DNA of 23,021 nt, from contig JBBPZM010000011.1 in assembly GCA_038199035.1 (NCBI GenBank), positions 1 to 23,021 of the forward strand. The letters are read 5' to 3'. The notes beneath the pieces were generated by a model that worked only from the letters and a program-made list of their open reading frames with translations, made no database searches and was not told the DNA's origin. This DNA comes from DATAEY01 sp038199035. Lineage in GTDB: Bacteria > Actinomycetota > Thermoleophilia > Solirubrobacterales > Solirubrobacteraceae. The position numbers and the translations under genes were made by a program. This document shows, piece by piece, positions 6,865 to 15,038 of the stretch. Every line of letters begins with the position of its first letter. Positions within the stretch are counted from its first letter, which is position 1.

Positions 6865-7366
6865 CGCCACCGGCCTCGAGCTGCTGGCCCAGGACATCAA
6901 CGCGGCCCAAGCCGACGCCGTCCTCGACACCCTCTACTTCCGCGAGCGCGCGACGGTGATCGTCGACCCGGCGCTGATCCGCCCTGCGCTCGAGGCGGTG
7001 CGCGAGCGCGGCTACCGCTTCCTGTCGTCTCTGCACGGTGTCGACTACTACCCCGAGGAACCGCGCCTCGGGGTGCTCTACGAGCTGCTGGACATGGAGC
7101 GCGTCGACCGGATCACCGTGAAGCTGCGCCTCCCCACCGGCCAGCCGCACGTCGACTCGGTCGTCGACATCTTCCCCACCGCGGACTTCCACGAGCGCGA
7201 GGCCTACGACATGTTCGGGGTGGTCTTCGAGGGCCATCCCGACCTGCGCCGGATCCTCATGCCCGAGGACTACGAGGGCTTCCCCCAGCGGCGCGACTTC
7301 CCGGTCGGTGGCGAGCCGGTGCTCTTCACCTACAACGAGCCCAAGGCGCCGCGCGACACGTCATGA
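6857..7366 (+). CDS. nuoC: NADH-quinone oxidoreductase subunit C
   Basis: A 169-residue peripheral-arm subunit (30-kDa type) with no cofactor, which supports NuoD and NuoB. The family signature is near the C-terminus: FHEREAYDMFGVVFEGHPDL, then RRILMPEDYEGFPQRRDFPV. Earlier, LSSLHGVDYY and VLYELLDMERVDRITVK form the alpha/beta core. The GTG start at 6857 is preceded by GGGAG with good spacing and overlaps the end of nuoB by 8 bases. It is a separate protein here, not fused to NuoD as in E. coli. It ends in ATGA with nuoD. Confidence 0.96.
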   Translation: MPDATGLELLAQDINAAQADAVLDTLYFRERATVIVDPALIRPALEAVRERGYRFLSSLHGVDYYPEEPRLGVLYELLDMERVDRITVKLRLPTGQPHVDSVVDIFPTADFHEREAYDMFGVVFEGHPDLRRILMPEDYEGFPQRRDFPVGGEPVLFTYNEPKAPRDTS

Positions 7367-8622
7367 GCTTCACGAGGTCATCCGGCGTCGGCGACTACCG
7401 CCGCCAGGAGGAGCAGGTCAGGCTCGATCCGATGGTCGACGGGACGCCCGAGCGCGACGACGAGCTGCTGACCATCAACATGGGGCCCCACCACCCCTCG
7501 ACGCACGGGGTGCTGAGGATGCTGGCCACGCTGGAGGGCGAGGTCGTGCGCGATCTGCGCCCGATCGTCGGCTACGTCCACACCGGCATCGAGAAGAGCT
7601 GCGAGGACAAGGCCTACTGGAAGGTCATCCCGCTGGTCGAGCGGATGGACTACCTGGCCTACTACTTCAACGCCCTGGCGTTCTGCGGGGCGGTGGAGAC
7701 GCTGGTCGGCGTCGAGGTGCCCAAGCGCGCCCAGTACCTGCGCGTCATCCACCTCGAGCTCAACCGCATCATGTCCCACCTGGTGTGGCTGGGCACCGGC
7801 GGCCTGGAGCTCGGCGCGATCTCGATGTTCTGGTACTCGTTTCGCGAGAAGGAGACGATCCTCGACCTGTTCGAGATGTCGTCGGGCCAGCGCATGCACA
7901 CGCGCTACTTCCAGGTCGGCGGCGTCATCGAGGACATCCCGCGTGGGTTCGAGGCCAAGGTGCGGGCGTTCTGCGCGGAGATGCCCCACCGCGTGGACCA
8001 GTACGAAGCCATCCTCAACCGCAACGAGATCGTCCTCCAGCGCCTGCGCGACGTCGGAGTGGCCGACGAGCAGACGCTGCTGAGCCTCGGGGTCACCGGG
8101 CCGCTGCTGCGGGCGGCGGGCAACCCGTGGGACCTGCGCAAGGCCGCGCCCTACTGCTCCTACGAGGACTTCGACTTCCGGGTGCCGGTGGGCACGGTCG
8201 GCGACAACTACGACCGCTTCCGCGTGCGCCTGGCCGAGATCCGCGAGTCGGTGGCGATCGTCGAGCAGGCCCTCGACGGGCTGCCCGAGGGACCGTTCAT
8301 CACCGACGACCGCAAGATCGCCCTCCCGCCGCGCCACGAGCTCAGCACCTCGATGGAGGCGCTGATCCACCACTTCAAGCTGGTGACCGAGGGCTACCGC
8401 GTCCCGCCCGGCGAGGTCTACTACCCGGTCGAGAGCCCCCGCGGCGAGCTTGGGTGCTTCGTCCGCTCCGACGGCTCGGCCAAGCCCGCGCGGGTGCACA
8501 TGCGCGACCCCTCGTTCGTCAACCTCCAGGCGCTGCGGGCCATGGGGCGCGACTGCTACATCGCCGACCTCATCGCCACGCTGGCCATGCTCGACCCGAT
8601 CCTCGGGGGCATCGACCGATGA
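7363..8622 (+). CDS. nuoD: NADH-quinone oxidoreductase subunit D
   Basis: A 419-residue 49-kDa-type subunit that, with NuoB, forms the quinone-binding site. The site loop is NMGPHHPSTHGVLRML near residues 39-54. Other hallmarks are GYVHTGIEK, LELNRIMSHLVWLG, and the C-terminal GELGCFVRSDGSAKPARVH leading into RDPSFVNLQAL. As expected for complex I, it lacks the NiFe-binding cysteine pairs of the related hydrogenase large subunits. The start overlaps the nuoC stop as ATGA, and the end overlaps nuoE the same way. About 35 variable, charged residues precede the core. Confidence 0.98.
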   Translation: MSFTRSSGVGDYRRQEEQVRLDPMVDGTPERDDELLTINMGPHHPSTHGVLRMLATLEGEVVRDLRPIVGYVHTGIEKSCEDKAYWKVIPLVERMDYLAYYFNALAFCGAVETLVGVEVPKRAQYLRVIHLELNRIMSHLVWLGTGGLELGAISMFWYSFREKETILDLFEMSSGQRMHTRYFQVGGVIEDIPRGFEAKVRAFCAEMPHRVDQYEAILNRNEIVLQRLRDVGVADEQTLLSLGVTGPLLRAAGNPWDLRKAAPYCSYEDFDFRVPVGTVGDNYDRFRVRLAEIRESVAIVEQALDGLPEGPFITDDRKIALPPRHELSTSMEALIHHFKLVTEGYRVPPGEVYYPVESPRGELGCFVRSDGSAKPARVHMRDPSFVNLQALRAMGRDCYIADLIATLAMLDPILGGIDR

Positions 8623-9467
8623 CGCCAAACGACGACGGCCGCGGCGCCGGGGCCGACCCGCGCGCCGCGCAGGTCAAGCGCTTCTCGCACGGCTCGCGCA
8701 TCCCCGGCTGGGACCAGGCCGTCGACCTCACCAAGGACCCGGCGACGGTCCCCGACCCGGCCACGACGCCGGTGCCCGAAGAGCTGCGCACCGAGATCGA
8801 GGCCCGCATGGCCCTCTACCCCGACCGCCGCTCGGCCGCCATCCCCGCGCTGGCCGCCGCCCAGCGCCACCACGGCTGGTGCTCCCCGCAGGCCATCGAC
8901 CAGGTGGCGTGCGTCATGCGCCTCACCCCGGGCTACCTCTCGGCGGTGGCCACCTTCTACGACATGCTCGAGACCGAGCCCAAGGCCCCCCACGACGTCT
9001 ACGTGTGCACGAACATCTCGTGCTCGCTGCGCGGCGGCGACGAGATCCACGAGGCCATGGAGGCCGCCGCCGGCGACGACCCGGCCTTCAACGTCCGCTC
9101 GTTCGAGTGCCTGGGCGCGTGCGATATCGCCCCCATGGCGTCGGTCGACGGCGTCTACGTCGGGCCGCTGGAGCCCGACGACGTGGCGGCCATCCTCAAC
9201 GACGTGCGCGACGGGCGCCCGGTCCTGGCCTCCAAGCAGCTGGTTCGCCGTCTCTCCGCCGATCCGCAGGCCAACCGCCAGGACTTCCCCCAGCCCGAGG
9301 CCCAGCCGGCCAAGGGCGCCGCGCAGGCCACGATCGACCCCGGCGAGCGCGAGCGCTCGGTGGCCGGCGAGATCCCCGGCGGCGAGGAGGGCGGCGAGCC
9401 GCCGGCCTCCGACCACGGCGATCAGCACGGCTTCGCCGCCCCCGACCTGCGCCAGGGGGAGACCTGA
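8619..9467 (+). CDS. nuoE: NADH-quinone oxidoreductase subunit E, extended
   Basis: A 282-residue thioredoxin-like subunit holding [2Fe-2S] cluster N1a in the NADH-oxidising module. The ligands are Cys130 and Cys135 (CTNISC) and Cys164 and Cys168 (CLGAC). The helical domain before them contains LAAAQRHHGWCSP and ATFYDM. It is clearly longer than the usual 160-240 residues: about 50 charged residues precede the helical domain, and a tail of some 70 residues after about 210 is rich in Pro, Gln, Gly, Glu and Asp and is probably disordered. It starts in ATGA overlap with nuoD and ends 4 bp before nuoF. A ribosome site for nuoF (GGGGGAG) lies in its last codons. Confidence 0.96.
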   Translation: MTPNDDGRGAGADPRAAQVKRFSHGSRIPGWDQAVDLTKDPATVPDPATTPVPEELRTEIEARMALYPDRRSAAIPALAAAQRHHGWCSPQAIDQVACVMRLTPGYLSAVATFYDMLETEPKAPHDVYVCTNISCSLRGGDEIHEAMEAAAGDDPAFNVRSFECLGACDIAPMASVDGVYVGPLEPDDVAAILNDVRDGRPVLASKQLVRRLSADPQANRQDFPQPEAQPAKGAAQATIDPGERERSVAGEIPGGEEGGEPPASDHGDQHGFAAPDLRQGET

Positions 9468-9471
9468 GCCG

Positions 9472-10812
9472 GTGACCAAGCTCCTGTTCGCCGACGTCGA
9501 CGAGCCCGGCCTGGCCACGCTCGAGGTCTACCAGCGCCGCGGCGGCTACGAGCCGCTGCGCAAGGCGCTGGACATGAGCCGCGAGGACGTCCTGGCCCAG
9601 ATCGAGGCTTCCGGCCTGCGCGGCCGCGGGGGCGCGGGCTTCCAGATGGGCAAGAAGGCGTCGTTCCTGCCCCAGGGCTCGATGGACAAGTACCTGGTCT
9701 GCAACGCCGACGAATCCGAGCCCGGCGCGTTCAAGGACCGCGAGCTCATGCAGAAGAACCCCCACCAGTTGATCGAGGGCATCATCATCGGCGCCTACGC
9801 CGCCGGGACCAACCGCGCCTTCATCTTCATCCGCGGCGAGTACCAGCTCCAAGGCGACATCCTCGAGGCCGCGATCGTCGAGGCGCGCGAGGCCGGCTTC
9901 CTGGGCGAGCGCATCCTGGGCTCCGAGCTCGACCTCTCGCTGGTTCTGCACCGCGGTGCCGGCGCCTACATCTGCGGCGAGGAGACGGCGCTGCTGGACT
10001 CGCTGGAGGGCAAGCGCGGCAACCCGCGCCTCAAGCCGCCGTTCCCGGCCAACCAGGGCCTCTACCAGGGGCCGACCCTGGTCAACAACGTCGAGACGCT
10101 GTCGACCGTCCCCCACATCCTGCGCATGGGCGGCGAGGAGTACGCCAAGCTCGGCGCCGAGGGATCGACCGGCACCAAGGTGGTCTCGGTCTCGGGCTGC
10201 GTCCAGCGCCCGGGCAACTACGAGATCGAGCTCGGCATCCCCTCGCGGGAGATCGTGTATGGCCTCGCCGGGGGACCACCCGAGGGGAACAGAGTAAAAA
10301 TGTGGTTCCCCGGGGGCTCGTCGGCGCCGGTGCTCCCGGGCGACCAGCTCGACATCCCCTACGACTTCGACTCGCTGGCCAAGGCCGGCTCGATGCTGGG
10401 CTCGGGCTCGATCATCGTGGTCGACGACTCCGTGCCGGTGATGGACGTGGCGCGCAAGGTGGCCAAGTTCTACGCGCACGAGTCGTGTGGCAAGTGCACG
10501 CCGTGCCGGGAGGGCACCAACTGGACGGTCAAGATGCTCGAGCGCATGGACGCCGGGCTGGCCACCCCGATGGAGCTGGAGATCCTGGCCGGCGTGCAGG
10601 AGCAGATCATCGGCAACTGCCTGTGCGTGCTGGGCGACTCGATGGCCATGCCGATCGGCGCCATGGTCAAGCACTTCCGCGAGGAGTTCGAGGCACACAT
10701 CGAGGAGGCGCGCCGGCGCAACGACCTCGCGCTGGCCGCGCCGGAGCCGGAGCCGGCCGGGGTCATGAGCGACACGCACGGCCCCATCCCCACCTTCGCC
10801 GGCGCGAGCTGA
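9472..10812 (+). CDS. nuoF: NADH-quinone oxidoreductase subunit F
   Basis: A 446-residue NADH-binding subunit carrying FMN and [4Fe-4S] cluster N3. The Gly-rich FMN/NADH site is GLRGRGGAGFQMGKK (GRGGAGF at 51-57). Further FMN contacts are in VCNADESEPGAFKDR and AGAYICGEETALL. The N3 ligands are Cys339, Cys342 and Cys345 (CGKCTPC) plus, by alignment with family members, Cys385 in NCLCVLGD. The start is GTG with a strong GGGGGAG ribosome site 10 bases upstream. A short low-GC patch at 10286-10304 uses AGA, GTA and AAA codons, otherwise scarce here. The last 40 residues are an Ala/Pro/Glu tail. Confidence 0.98.
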   Translation: MTKLLFADVDEPGLATLEVYQRRGGYEPLRKALDMSREDVLAQIEASGLRGRGGAGFQMGKKASFLPQGSMDKYLVCNADESEPGAFKDRELMQKNPHQLIEGIIIGAYAAGTNRAFIFIRGEYQLQGDILEAAIVEAREAGFLGERILGSELDLSLVLHRGAGAYICGEETALLDSLEGKRGNPRLKPPFPANQGLYQGPTLVNNVETLSTVPHILRMGGEEYAKLGAEGSTGTKVVSVSGCVQRPGNYEIELGIPSREIVYGLAGGPPEGNRVKMWFPGGSSAPVLPGDQLDIPYDFDSLAKAGSMLGSGSIIVVDDSVPVMDVARKVAKFYAHESCGKCTPCREGTNWTVKMLERMDAGLATPMELEILAGVQEQIIGNCLCVLGDSMAMPIGAMVKHFREEFEAHIEEARRRNDLALAAPEPEPAGVMSDTHGPIPTFAGAS

Positions 10813-10820
10813 GCCAAGCC

Positions 10821-10856
10821 ATGCCCGTTTCGCGATCGCCGCACCCCGACGACTGA
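10821..10856 (+). CDS. Possible 11-residue leader ORF before nuoG
   Basis: An ATG at 10821 opens an 11-codon frame (MPVSRSPHPDD) whose TGA overlaps the nuoG ATG as TGATG. That is the junction type used elsewhere in this operon (nuoH-I, L-M, M-N), so translation of the minicistron could feed ribosomes to nuoG, which has no good ribosome site of its own. No strong ribosome site precedes this ATG either. It may be chance; the peptide resembles nothing I know. Confidence 0.25.
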   Translation: MPVSRSPHPDD

Positions 10857-13345
10857 TGCCGCGCCCCGAGCAGCGTATGGTCACGTTGACCATCGACGGC
10901 CGCGAGGTCGAGGCGCCCGACGGGGCGATGCTGGTCGACGGGGCCAAGTACGGCGACGTCGAGATCCCGGTCTTCTGCTACGAGCCCAAGCTCGGCCAGC
11001 CGGTGGGCGCGTGCCGGATGTGCCTGGTCGAGGTCGAGGGGATCCCCAAGCTCCAGACCGCGTGCTCGACCGCGGTCAAGGACGGGATGGTCGTCCACAC
11101 CCAGACGGAGCGGGTGCGCGAGGCCCAGCAGGCGGTGGTCGAGTTCCTCCTGGTCAACCACCCGCTGGACTGCCCGGTGTGCGACAAGGGCGGCGAGTGC
11201 CCGCTCCAGGACATCACCTACGGCTGGGGCGCCGGGACCTCGCGCTTCATCGAGCCCAAGCGCCACTTCCGCAAGCCACTCGAGCTCTCGCCGCTGATCG
11301 CCATCGACCGCGAGCGCTGCATCCTGTGCTACCGCTGCGTGCGCTTCTCCCAGGAGGTCAGCGAGGACTACCAGCTGGTGCTCGAGGAGCGCGGCGCCCA
11401 CTCCTTCGTGGGCACCTTCGACGGGCACCCCTACGTCGGACCGTTCAGCGGCAACATCGTCGAGCTGTGCCCGGTGGGGGCGCTGACCTCGACCGCCTAC
11501 CGCTTCCGCGCGCGCCCGTGGGACGTCGAGGACTCGGGGTCGGTCTGCACGCTGTGCCCCGCCCAGTGCAACATCAAGTTCACCGTTCGCGACGAGCGGG
11601 TCATGCGCGTGCTGGCGCGCGAGAACCGCGAGGTCGACGACGGGTGGCTGTGCGACAAGGGGCGCTTCGCCTACCAGTCGATCCACTCCGACGAGCGGGT
11701 CACCGAGCCGCTGGTGCGCGAGGGCGGCGAGCTCCGCCCCGTGCCGTGGGAGCGGGCGATGGAGGAGGCGGCCGGCGCCCTGGCCAAGGCCAGGGGCAAG
11801 GTGGGCGCGCTGGCCGGCGGGGGCACCTCCAACGAGGACGGCTTCCTGCTGGGGCGCCTGATGCGCGAGGCGCTCGACTCGCCGCACCTGGACTCGACCT
11901 TCAGCGGGATGGTGCCGCCCGAGCTGACGCGCGCCCTGGCCGACCCGGCACGGCAGGCCTCGGTCCCGGACCTCGAGTACGCCCACGCCGTCCTGGTCCT
12001 CGACTGCGAGCCGGTGGACGACGCGCCGATCCTCGACCTGCGCATCCGCAAGGGCGTGCGCCGCCACGCCGTCCAGCTGGCCGTGGCGTCGAGCCGTCCG
12101 TCATCGCTGGATGCCAACGCCCAGCTCTTGGTTCGCTACGCCCCCGGCGCGGGCGAGGCCTTCCTCGCCGCCCTGGACGCGGCCCTGCGCGGCGGCGAGG
12201 GACTCGACGACCTGGCCGCGGCCGCCGGGACGGGCGTCGAGGCGCTGCGCGGGCTGGCCGAGCTGCTCAGCGGCGCCGGCGAGGACGTGGTCCTCGTCTG
12301 GGGCGAGCGCCTGCTCTCCGGGCCGCGGGGCGGCCACGCCGCCCGCGCCCTGCTCAACGTGGCCGGGCGGCTGAAGCTGACCGAGGGCGCCGGCGCCGGG
12401 CTGCTCGAGGTGCCGGTGTGGGCCAACGGGCGCGGTCTGCGCGAGGCGGGCGCCGTCCCCCACGCCGGGCCCGGGTACGCGGAGTCGAGCGCGGCTGGAC
12501 GCTGGTCGAGCGCGATCGCCGCCGGCCTGCGCGACGGCGACCTCAGCGCGCTCTACCTCCTCGACGTCGACCCGTTGCGAAGCCATCCCGACCGCGCCGC
12601 CTGGGAGGCGGCGCTGGGCGCGGCCACCACGGTGATCGCCCACGCCTCGGTGCTGACCGAGGGGATCGCCGAGCACGCCGACGTCGTCTTCCCGTGCGAG
12701 GCCTACGCCGAGAAGGAGGGCACGGTCACCCATCCCGACGGGCGCCTCCAGCGGCTGCGCCCGGCCATCGGCCGACCGGCCGGCGTGCGAGCCGAGTGGC
12801 AGGTGCTGGCCGAGCTGGCCGCGCGCCTGGAGCACCCAGCGCGCGTGCTCACCGGGGCGATGGCCACCGCCCAGCTCGTCGAGGCCGTGCCCTTCTACGC
12901 CGGCATCACGCTCGAGGAGATCGGCGGGCGCGGCGTGCGGTGGCCGGTGCAGGAGGCGGCGTCGGCCTTTCCAGCGGCGGACGCGGGCCCGTTCGAGCTC
13001 GAGCCGCCGCCGGGCGGCCCGGGCGCCGATGACGGCGACGGCGGCCTGCGCCTGGGCACCTTCCGCTCGCTGTGGTCTTCGCCGGAGGTCGGGGCCTCGC
13101 CGTCGCTGCGCTTCCTCACTCCTCGCCAGCGCGCCGAGCTCTCGCCGGCCGACGCCCAGCGCCTCGGCGTGACCGACGGCCAGGAGGTCGAGGTGGCCTT
13201 CGACGGCGCCAGGGTGCGGGCGGCCGCGGCCCTACGCGCCGCCGTGCCGCCGGGAACGGTGTTCCTGGCCGAGTCCACGGAGGCCGAGGCGGCCAACGCG
13301 CTGACCGACGGCGGCCCCCGTCGCGTGGAGGTTCGCCCGGCGTGA
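10856..13345 (+). CDS. nuoG: NADH-quinone oxidoreductase subunit G
   Basis: An 829-residue iron-sulfur subunit of the NADH arm. The ferredoxin-like domain carries N1b with Cys41, Cys53, Cys56 and Cys70. Next comes the His-ligated N5 cluster (His102, Cys106, Cys109, Cys115) and N4 (Cys155, Cys158, Cys161, Cys205). A fourth set, Cys231, Cys234, Cys238 and Cys266, matches the off-path cluster N7 found in E. coli and Thermus. The rest is a degenerate molybdopterin-oxidoreductase-like domain with no visible cofactor ligand, ending in a beta-barrel segment near LTPRQRAELSPADAQRLGV. ATG at 10856 was chosen for its TGATG overlap with a minicistron; ATG at 10877 (MVTLTIDG) is a credible alternative. 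It ends in GTGA with nuoH. Confidence 0.97.
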   Translation: MPRPEQRMVTLTIDGREVEAPDGAMLVDGAKYGDVEIPVFCYEPKLGQPVGACRMCLVEVEGIPKLQTACSTAVKDGMVVHTQTERVREAQQAVVEFLLVNHPLDCPVCDKGGECPLQDITYGWGAGTSRFIEPKRHFRKPLELSPLIAIDRERCILCYRCVRFSQEVSEDYQLVLEERGAHSFVGTFDGHPYVGPFSGNIVELCPVGALTSTAYRFRARPWDVEDSGSVCTLCPAQCNIKFTVRDERVMRVLARENREVDDGWLCDKGRFAYQSIHSDERVTEPLVREGGELRPVPWERAMEEAAGALAKARGKVGALAGGGTSNEDGFLLGRLMREALDSPHLDSTFSGMVPPELTRALADPARQASVPDLEYAHAVLVLDCEPVDDAPILDLRIRKGVRRHAVQLAVASSRPSSLDANAQLLVRYAPGAGEAFLAALDAALRGGEGLDDLAAAAGTGVEALRGLAELLSGAGEDVVLVWGERLLSGPRGGHAARALLNVAGRLKLTEGAGAGLLEVPVWANGRGLREAGAVPHAGPGYAESSAAGRWSSAIAAGLRDGDLSALYLLDVDPLRSHPDRAAWEAALGAATTVIAHASVLTEGIAEHADVVFPCEAYAEKEGTVTHPDGRLQRLRPAIGRPAGVRAEWQVLAELAARLEHPARVLTGAMATAQLVEAVPFYAGITLEEIGGRGVRWPVQEAASAFPAADAGPFELEPPPGGPGADDGDGGLRLGTFRSLWSSPEVGASPSLRFLTPRQRAELSPADAQRLGVTDGQEVEVAFDGARVRAAAALRAAVPPGTVFLAESTEAEAANALTDGGPRRVEVRPA

Positions 13346-14364
13346 TCGAGGCGGTCGTCGGCTACTACGAGCCGTGGTGGATGCAGATCGCCAAGGCGGT
13401 CGTGATCTTCGCCGTAGCCCTCCAGATCGTGCCGCTGGTGCTGCTCTTCGAGCGCAAGCTGCTCGGTCGCCTCCAGAACCGCTATGGGCCCAACCGGGTG
13501 GGCCCGTTCGGGCTGCTCCAGCCGCTGGCCGACATCCTCAAGCTGGTCTCCAAGGAGCAGTCGCGCCCCAACACCTCGATCGGCTTCCTCTACGCCTTCG
13601 CCCCGATGGTCTCGATCTTCACCGCGGTGGCGGCCTTCGCGATCATCCCCTTCGGCAACGTGCAGGACATCTTCGGGACCGACGTCGGCCTCTACGGGCT
13701 CGACGTGGGAATCGGGCCGCTCTACGTCTTCGCCTTCGGGGCGATCGCCTTCTACGGCCTGATGCTCGGCGGCTGGGCGTCGGGCTCCAAGTACTCCTTC
13801 CTGGGCGCGATGCGCGCCGCCGCCCAGCTCATCTCCTACGAGGTAGCGCTCGGGCTCTCGCTCGTGGGCGTGGTGTTCACGGCCGGCTCGCTGTCGCTGG
13901 TCGACATCGTCGAGGCCCAGCGCGGCATGTGGTACGTCGTGCCCCAGTTCGTGGGCTTCCTCATCTTCGTGGTCAGCGGCTTCGCGGAGACCAACCGCGC
14001 TCCGTTCGACCTGCCCGAGGCCGAGTCCGAGCTCGTCCAGGGCTACAGCACGGAGTACGGCGGCGCGCGCTTCGCGTCGTTCTTCTTCGCCGAGTACATC
14101 AACGTGCTCGTGGTCTCGGGGATCGCCACCACGGTGTTCCTGGGCGGCTGGCTGCTGCCATTCGGGATCCATCCCCCCGGCTGGGTCGATCCCTTCGTCG
14201 TCCTGGGCAAGATGTTCCTCTTCGTCGTGCTCTTCATCTGGATCCGCGCCACCCTGCCGCGCCTGCGCTACGACCAGCTCATGAGCTTCGGCTGGAAGTT
14301 CCTGCTGCCGCTGGCCACGCTCAACGCGCTGGTCACGGCGATCCTCGTGGTGGTGACCCACTGA
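13342..14364 (+). CDS. nuoH: NADH-quinone oxidoreductase subunit H
   Basis: A 340-residue membrane subunit with about eight helices that joins the peripheral and membrane arms and forms the quinone entry chamber. Signature segments are the loop ERKLLGRLQNRYGPNRVGP with GLLQPLADILKL, and the acidic loop FAETNRAPFDLPEAESELV with GYSTEYGG, which lines the quinone cavity. GTG at 13342 overlaps the nuoG stop (GTGA) and gives the usual short amphipathic N-terminus. The C-terminus has FIWIRATLPRLRYDQLM, also characteristic. It is followed by nuoI in TGATG overlap. Confidence 0.97.
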   Translation: MIEAVVGYYEPWWMQIAKAVVIFAVALQIVPLVLLFERKLLGRLQNRYGPNRVGPFGLLQPLADILKLVSKEQSRPNTSIGFLYAFAPMVSIFTAVAAFAIIPFGNVQDIFGTDVGLYGLDVGIGPLYVFAFGAIAFYGLMLGGWASGSKYSFLGAMRAAAQLISYEVALGLSLVGVVFTAGSLSLVDIVEAQRGMWYVVPQFVGFLIFVVSGFAETNRAPFDLPEAESELVQGYSTEYGGARFASFFFAEYINVLVVSGIATTVFLGGWLLPFGIHPPGWVDPFVVLGKMFLFVVLFIWIRATLPRLRYDQLMSFGWKFLLPLATLNALVTAILVVVTH

Positions 14365-14900
14365 TGGCCTCGAATCCCGACCGCGACGACGTCTTCACCC
14401 TGCCGCGCCCGCCCGCCGCCGGGGGCGCGGGCGGCGTCTACCGCGCGTTCGGCGAGACGCTGCGCGGGCTGAAGACGACGTTCGCCCGCATCCCCGAGGG
14501 GGTCTCGACGGTCCAGTACCCCGAGGAGAAGGTCCCGGTCTACCCGCGCTTCCGCGGCCGCCACAAGCTGCACCGCTTCGAGGACACGGGGCTGGAGAAG
14601 TGCGTGGGCTGCTCGCTGTGTGCCGCCGCCTGCCCGGCCGACTGCATCCGCGTGGTCGCCGCCGAGAACACGCCCGACAACCGCGTCTCGGCCGGCGAGC
14701 GCTACGCCGCGGTCTACGAGATCAACATGAGCCGCTGCATCTTCTGCGGCTACTGCGAGGTCGCGTGCCCGTTCGACGCCATCACGATGGGACACGACTA
14801 CGAGCTCTCCGACTACGACCGCGGCGACCTCATCTTCACCAAGGAGATGCTGCTGGCGGAGCCGCTGGAGCGAGCCCCGTTGCGGGGGGAGGGCGAGTGA
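14364..14900 (+). CDS. nuoI: NADH-quinone oxidoreductase subunit I
   Basis: A 178-residue ferredoxin-type subunit with two [4Fe-4S] clusters (N6a and N6b) that carries electrons from NuoG to NuoB. The two motifs are CVGCSLCAAACP (Cys80, 83, 86, 90) and CIFCGYCEVACP (Cys125, 128, 131, 135). PRFRGRHKLHRFEDTGLEKC precedes the first, and FTKEMLL lies near the C-terminus. The first 45 residues are variable and Pro/Gly-rich. ATG at 14364 shares a base with the nuoH stop. After its stop comes the palindromic 138-bp gap, the only large break in the operon. Confidence 0.97.
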   Translation: MASNPDRDDVFTLPRPPAAGGAGGVYRAFGETLRGLKTTFARIPEGVSTVQYPEEKVPVYPRFRGRHKLHRFEDTGLEKCVGCSLCAAACPADCIRVVAAENTPDNRVSAGERYAAVYEINMSRCIFCGYCEVACPFDAITMGHDYELSDYDRGDLIFTKEMLLAEPLERAPLRGEGE

Positions 14901-14922
14901 CCCCGGGGGCGAGCGGTCTCGT

Positions 14923-15025
14923 GCGGCGAAGCCGCCGTAACTGCTCCTCCCTCGGAGCCCCGCGCCCCTTGCCGTACCCCGCGGGGCGGAGAGGGAGGAG
15001 CCCGGAGGGGCGAAGCCCCGGTTAC
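14923..15025 (+). repeat. Palindromic element between nuoI and nuoJ
   Basis: Three nested hairpins fill most of the nuoI-nuoJ gap. A small one (14923-14935) is GCGGC-GAA-GCCGC. The central one pairs CTCCTCCCTC (14944-14953) with GAGGGAGGAG (14991-15000), and inside that GCCCCGCG (14957-14964) with CGCGGGGC (14980-14987). A third (15007-15019) is GGGGC-GAA-GCCCC. The arms are bounded by GTAAC (14937-14941) and its reverse complement GTTAC (15021-15025). The shape suggests a REP- or MITE-like palindrome, or an intra-operon attenuator or RNA-processing site. No T run follows, so a simple terminator is unlikely. It is non-coding as far as I can see. Confidence 0.7.
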
Positions 15026-15038
15026 ACGAGATGCCACG

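Noticed and set aside
9196..10947. 583-codon minus-strand frame opposite nuoF
   Set aside because: Antisense shadow of nuoF, with His/Arg/Asp-rich low-complexity translation.
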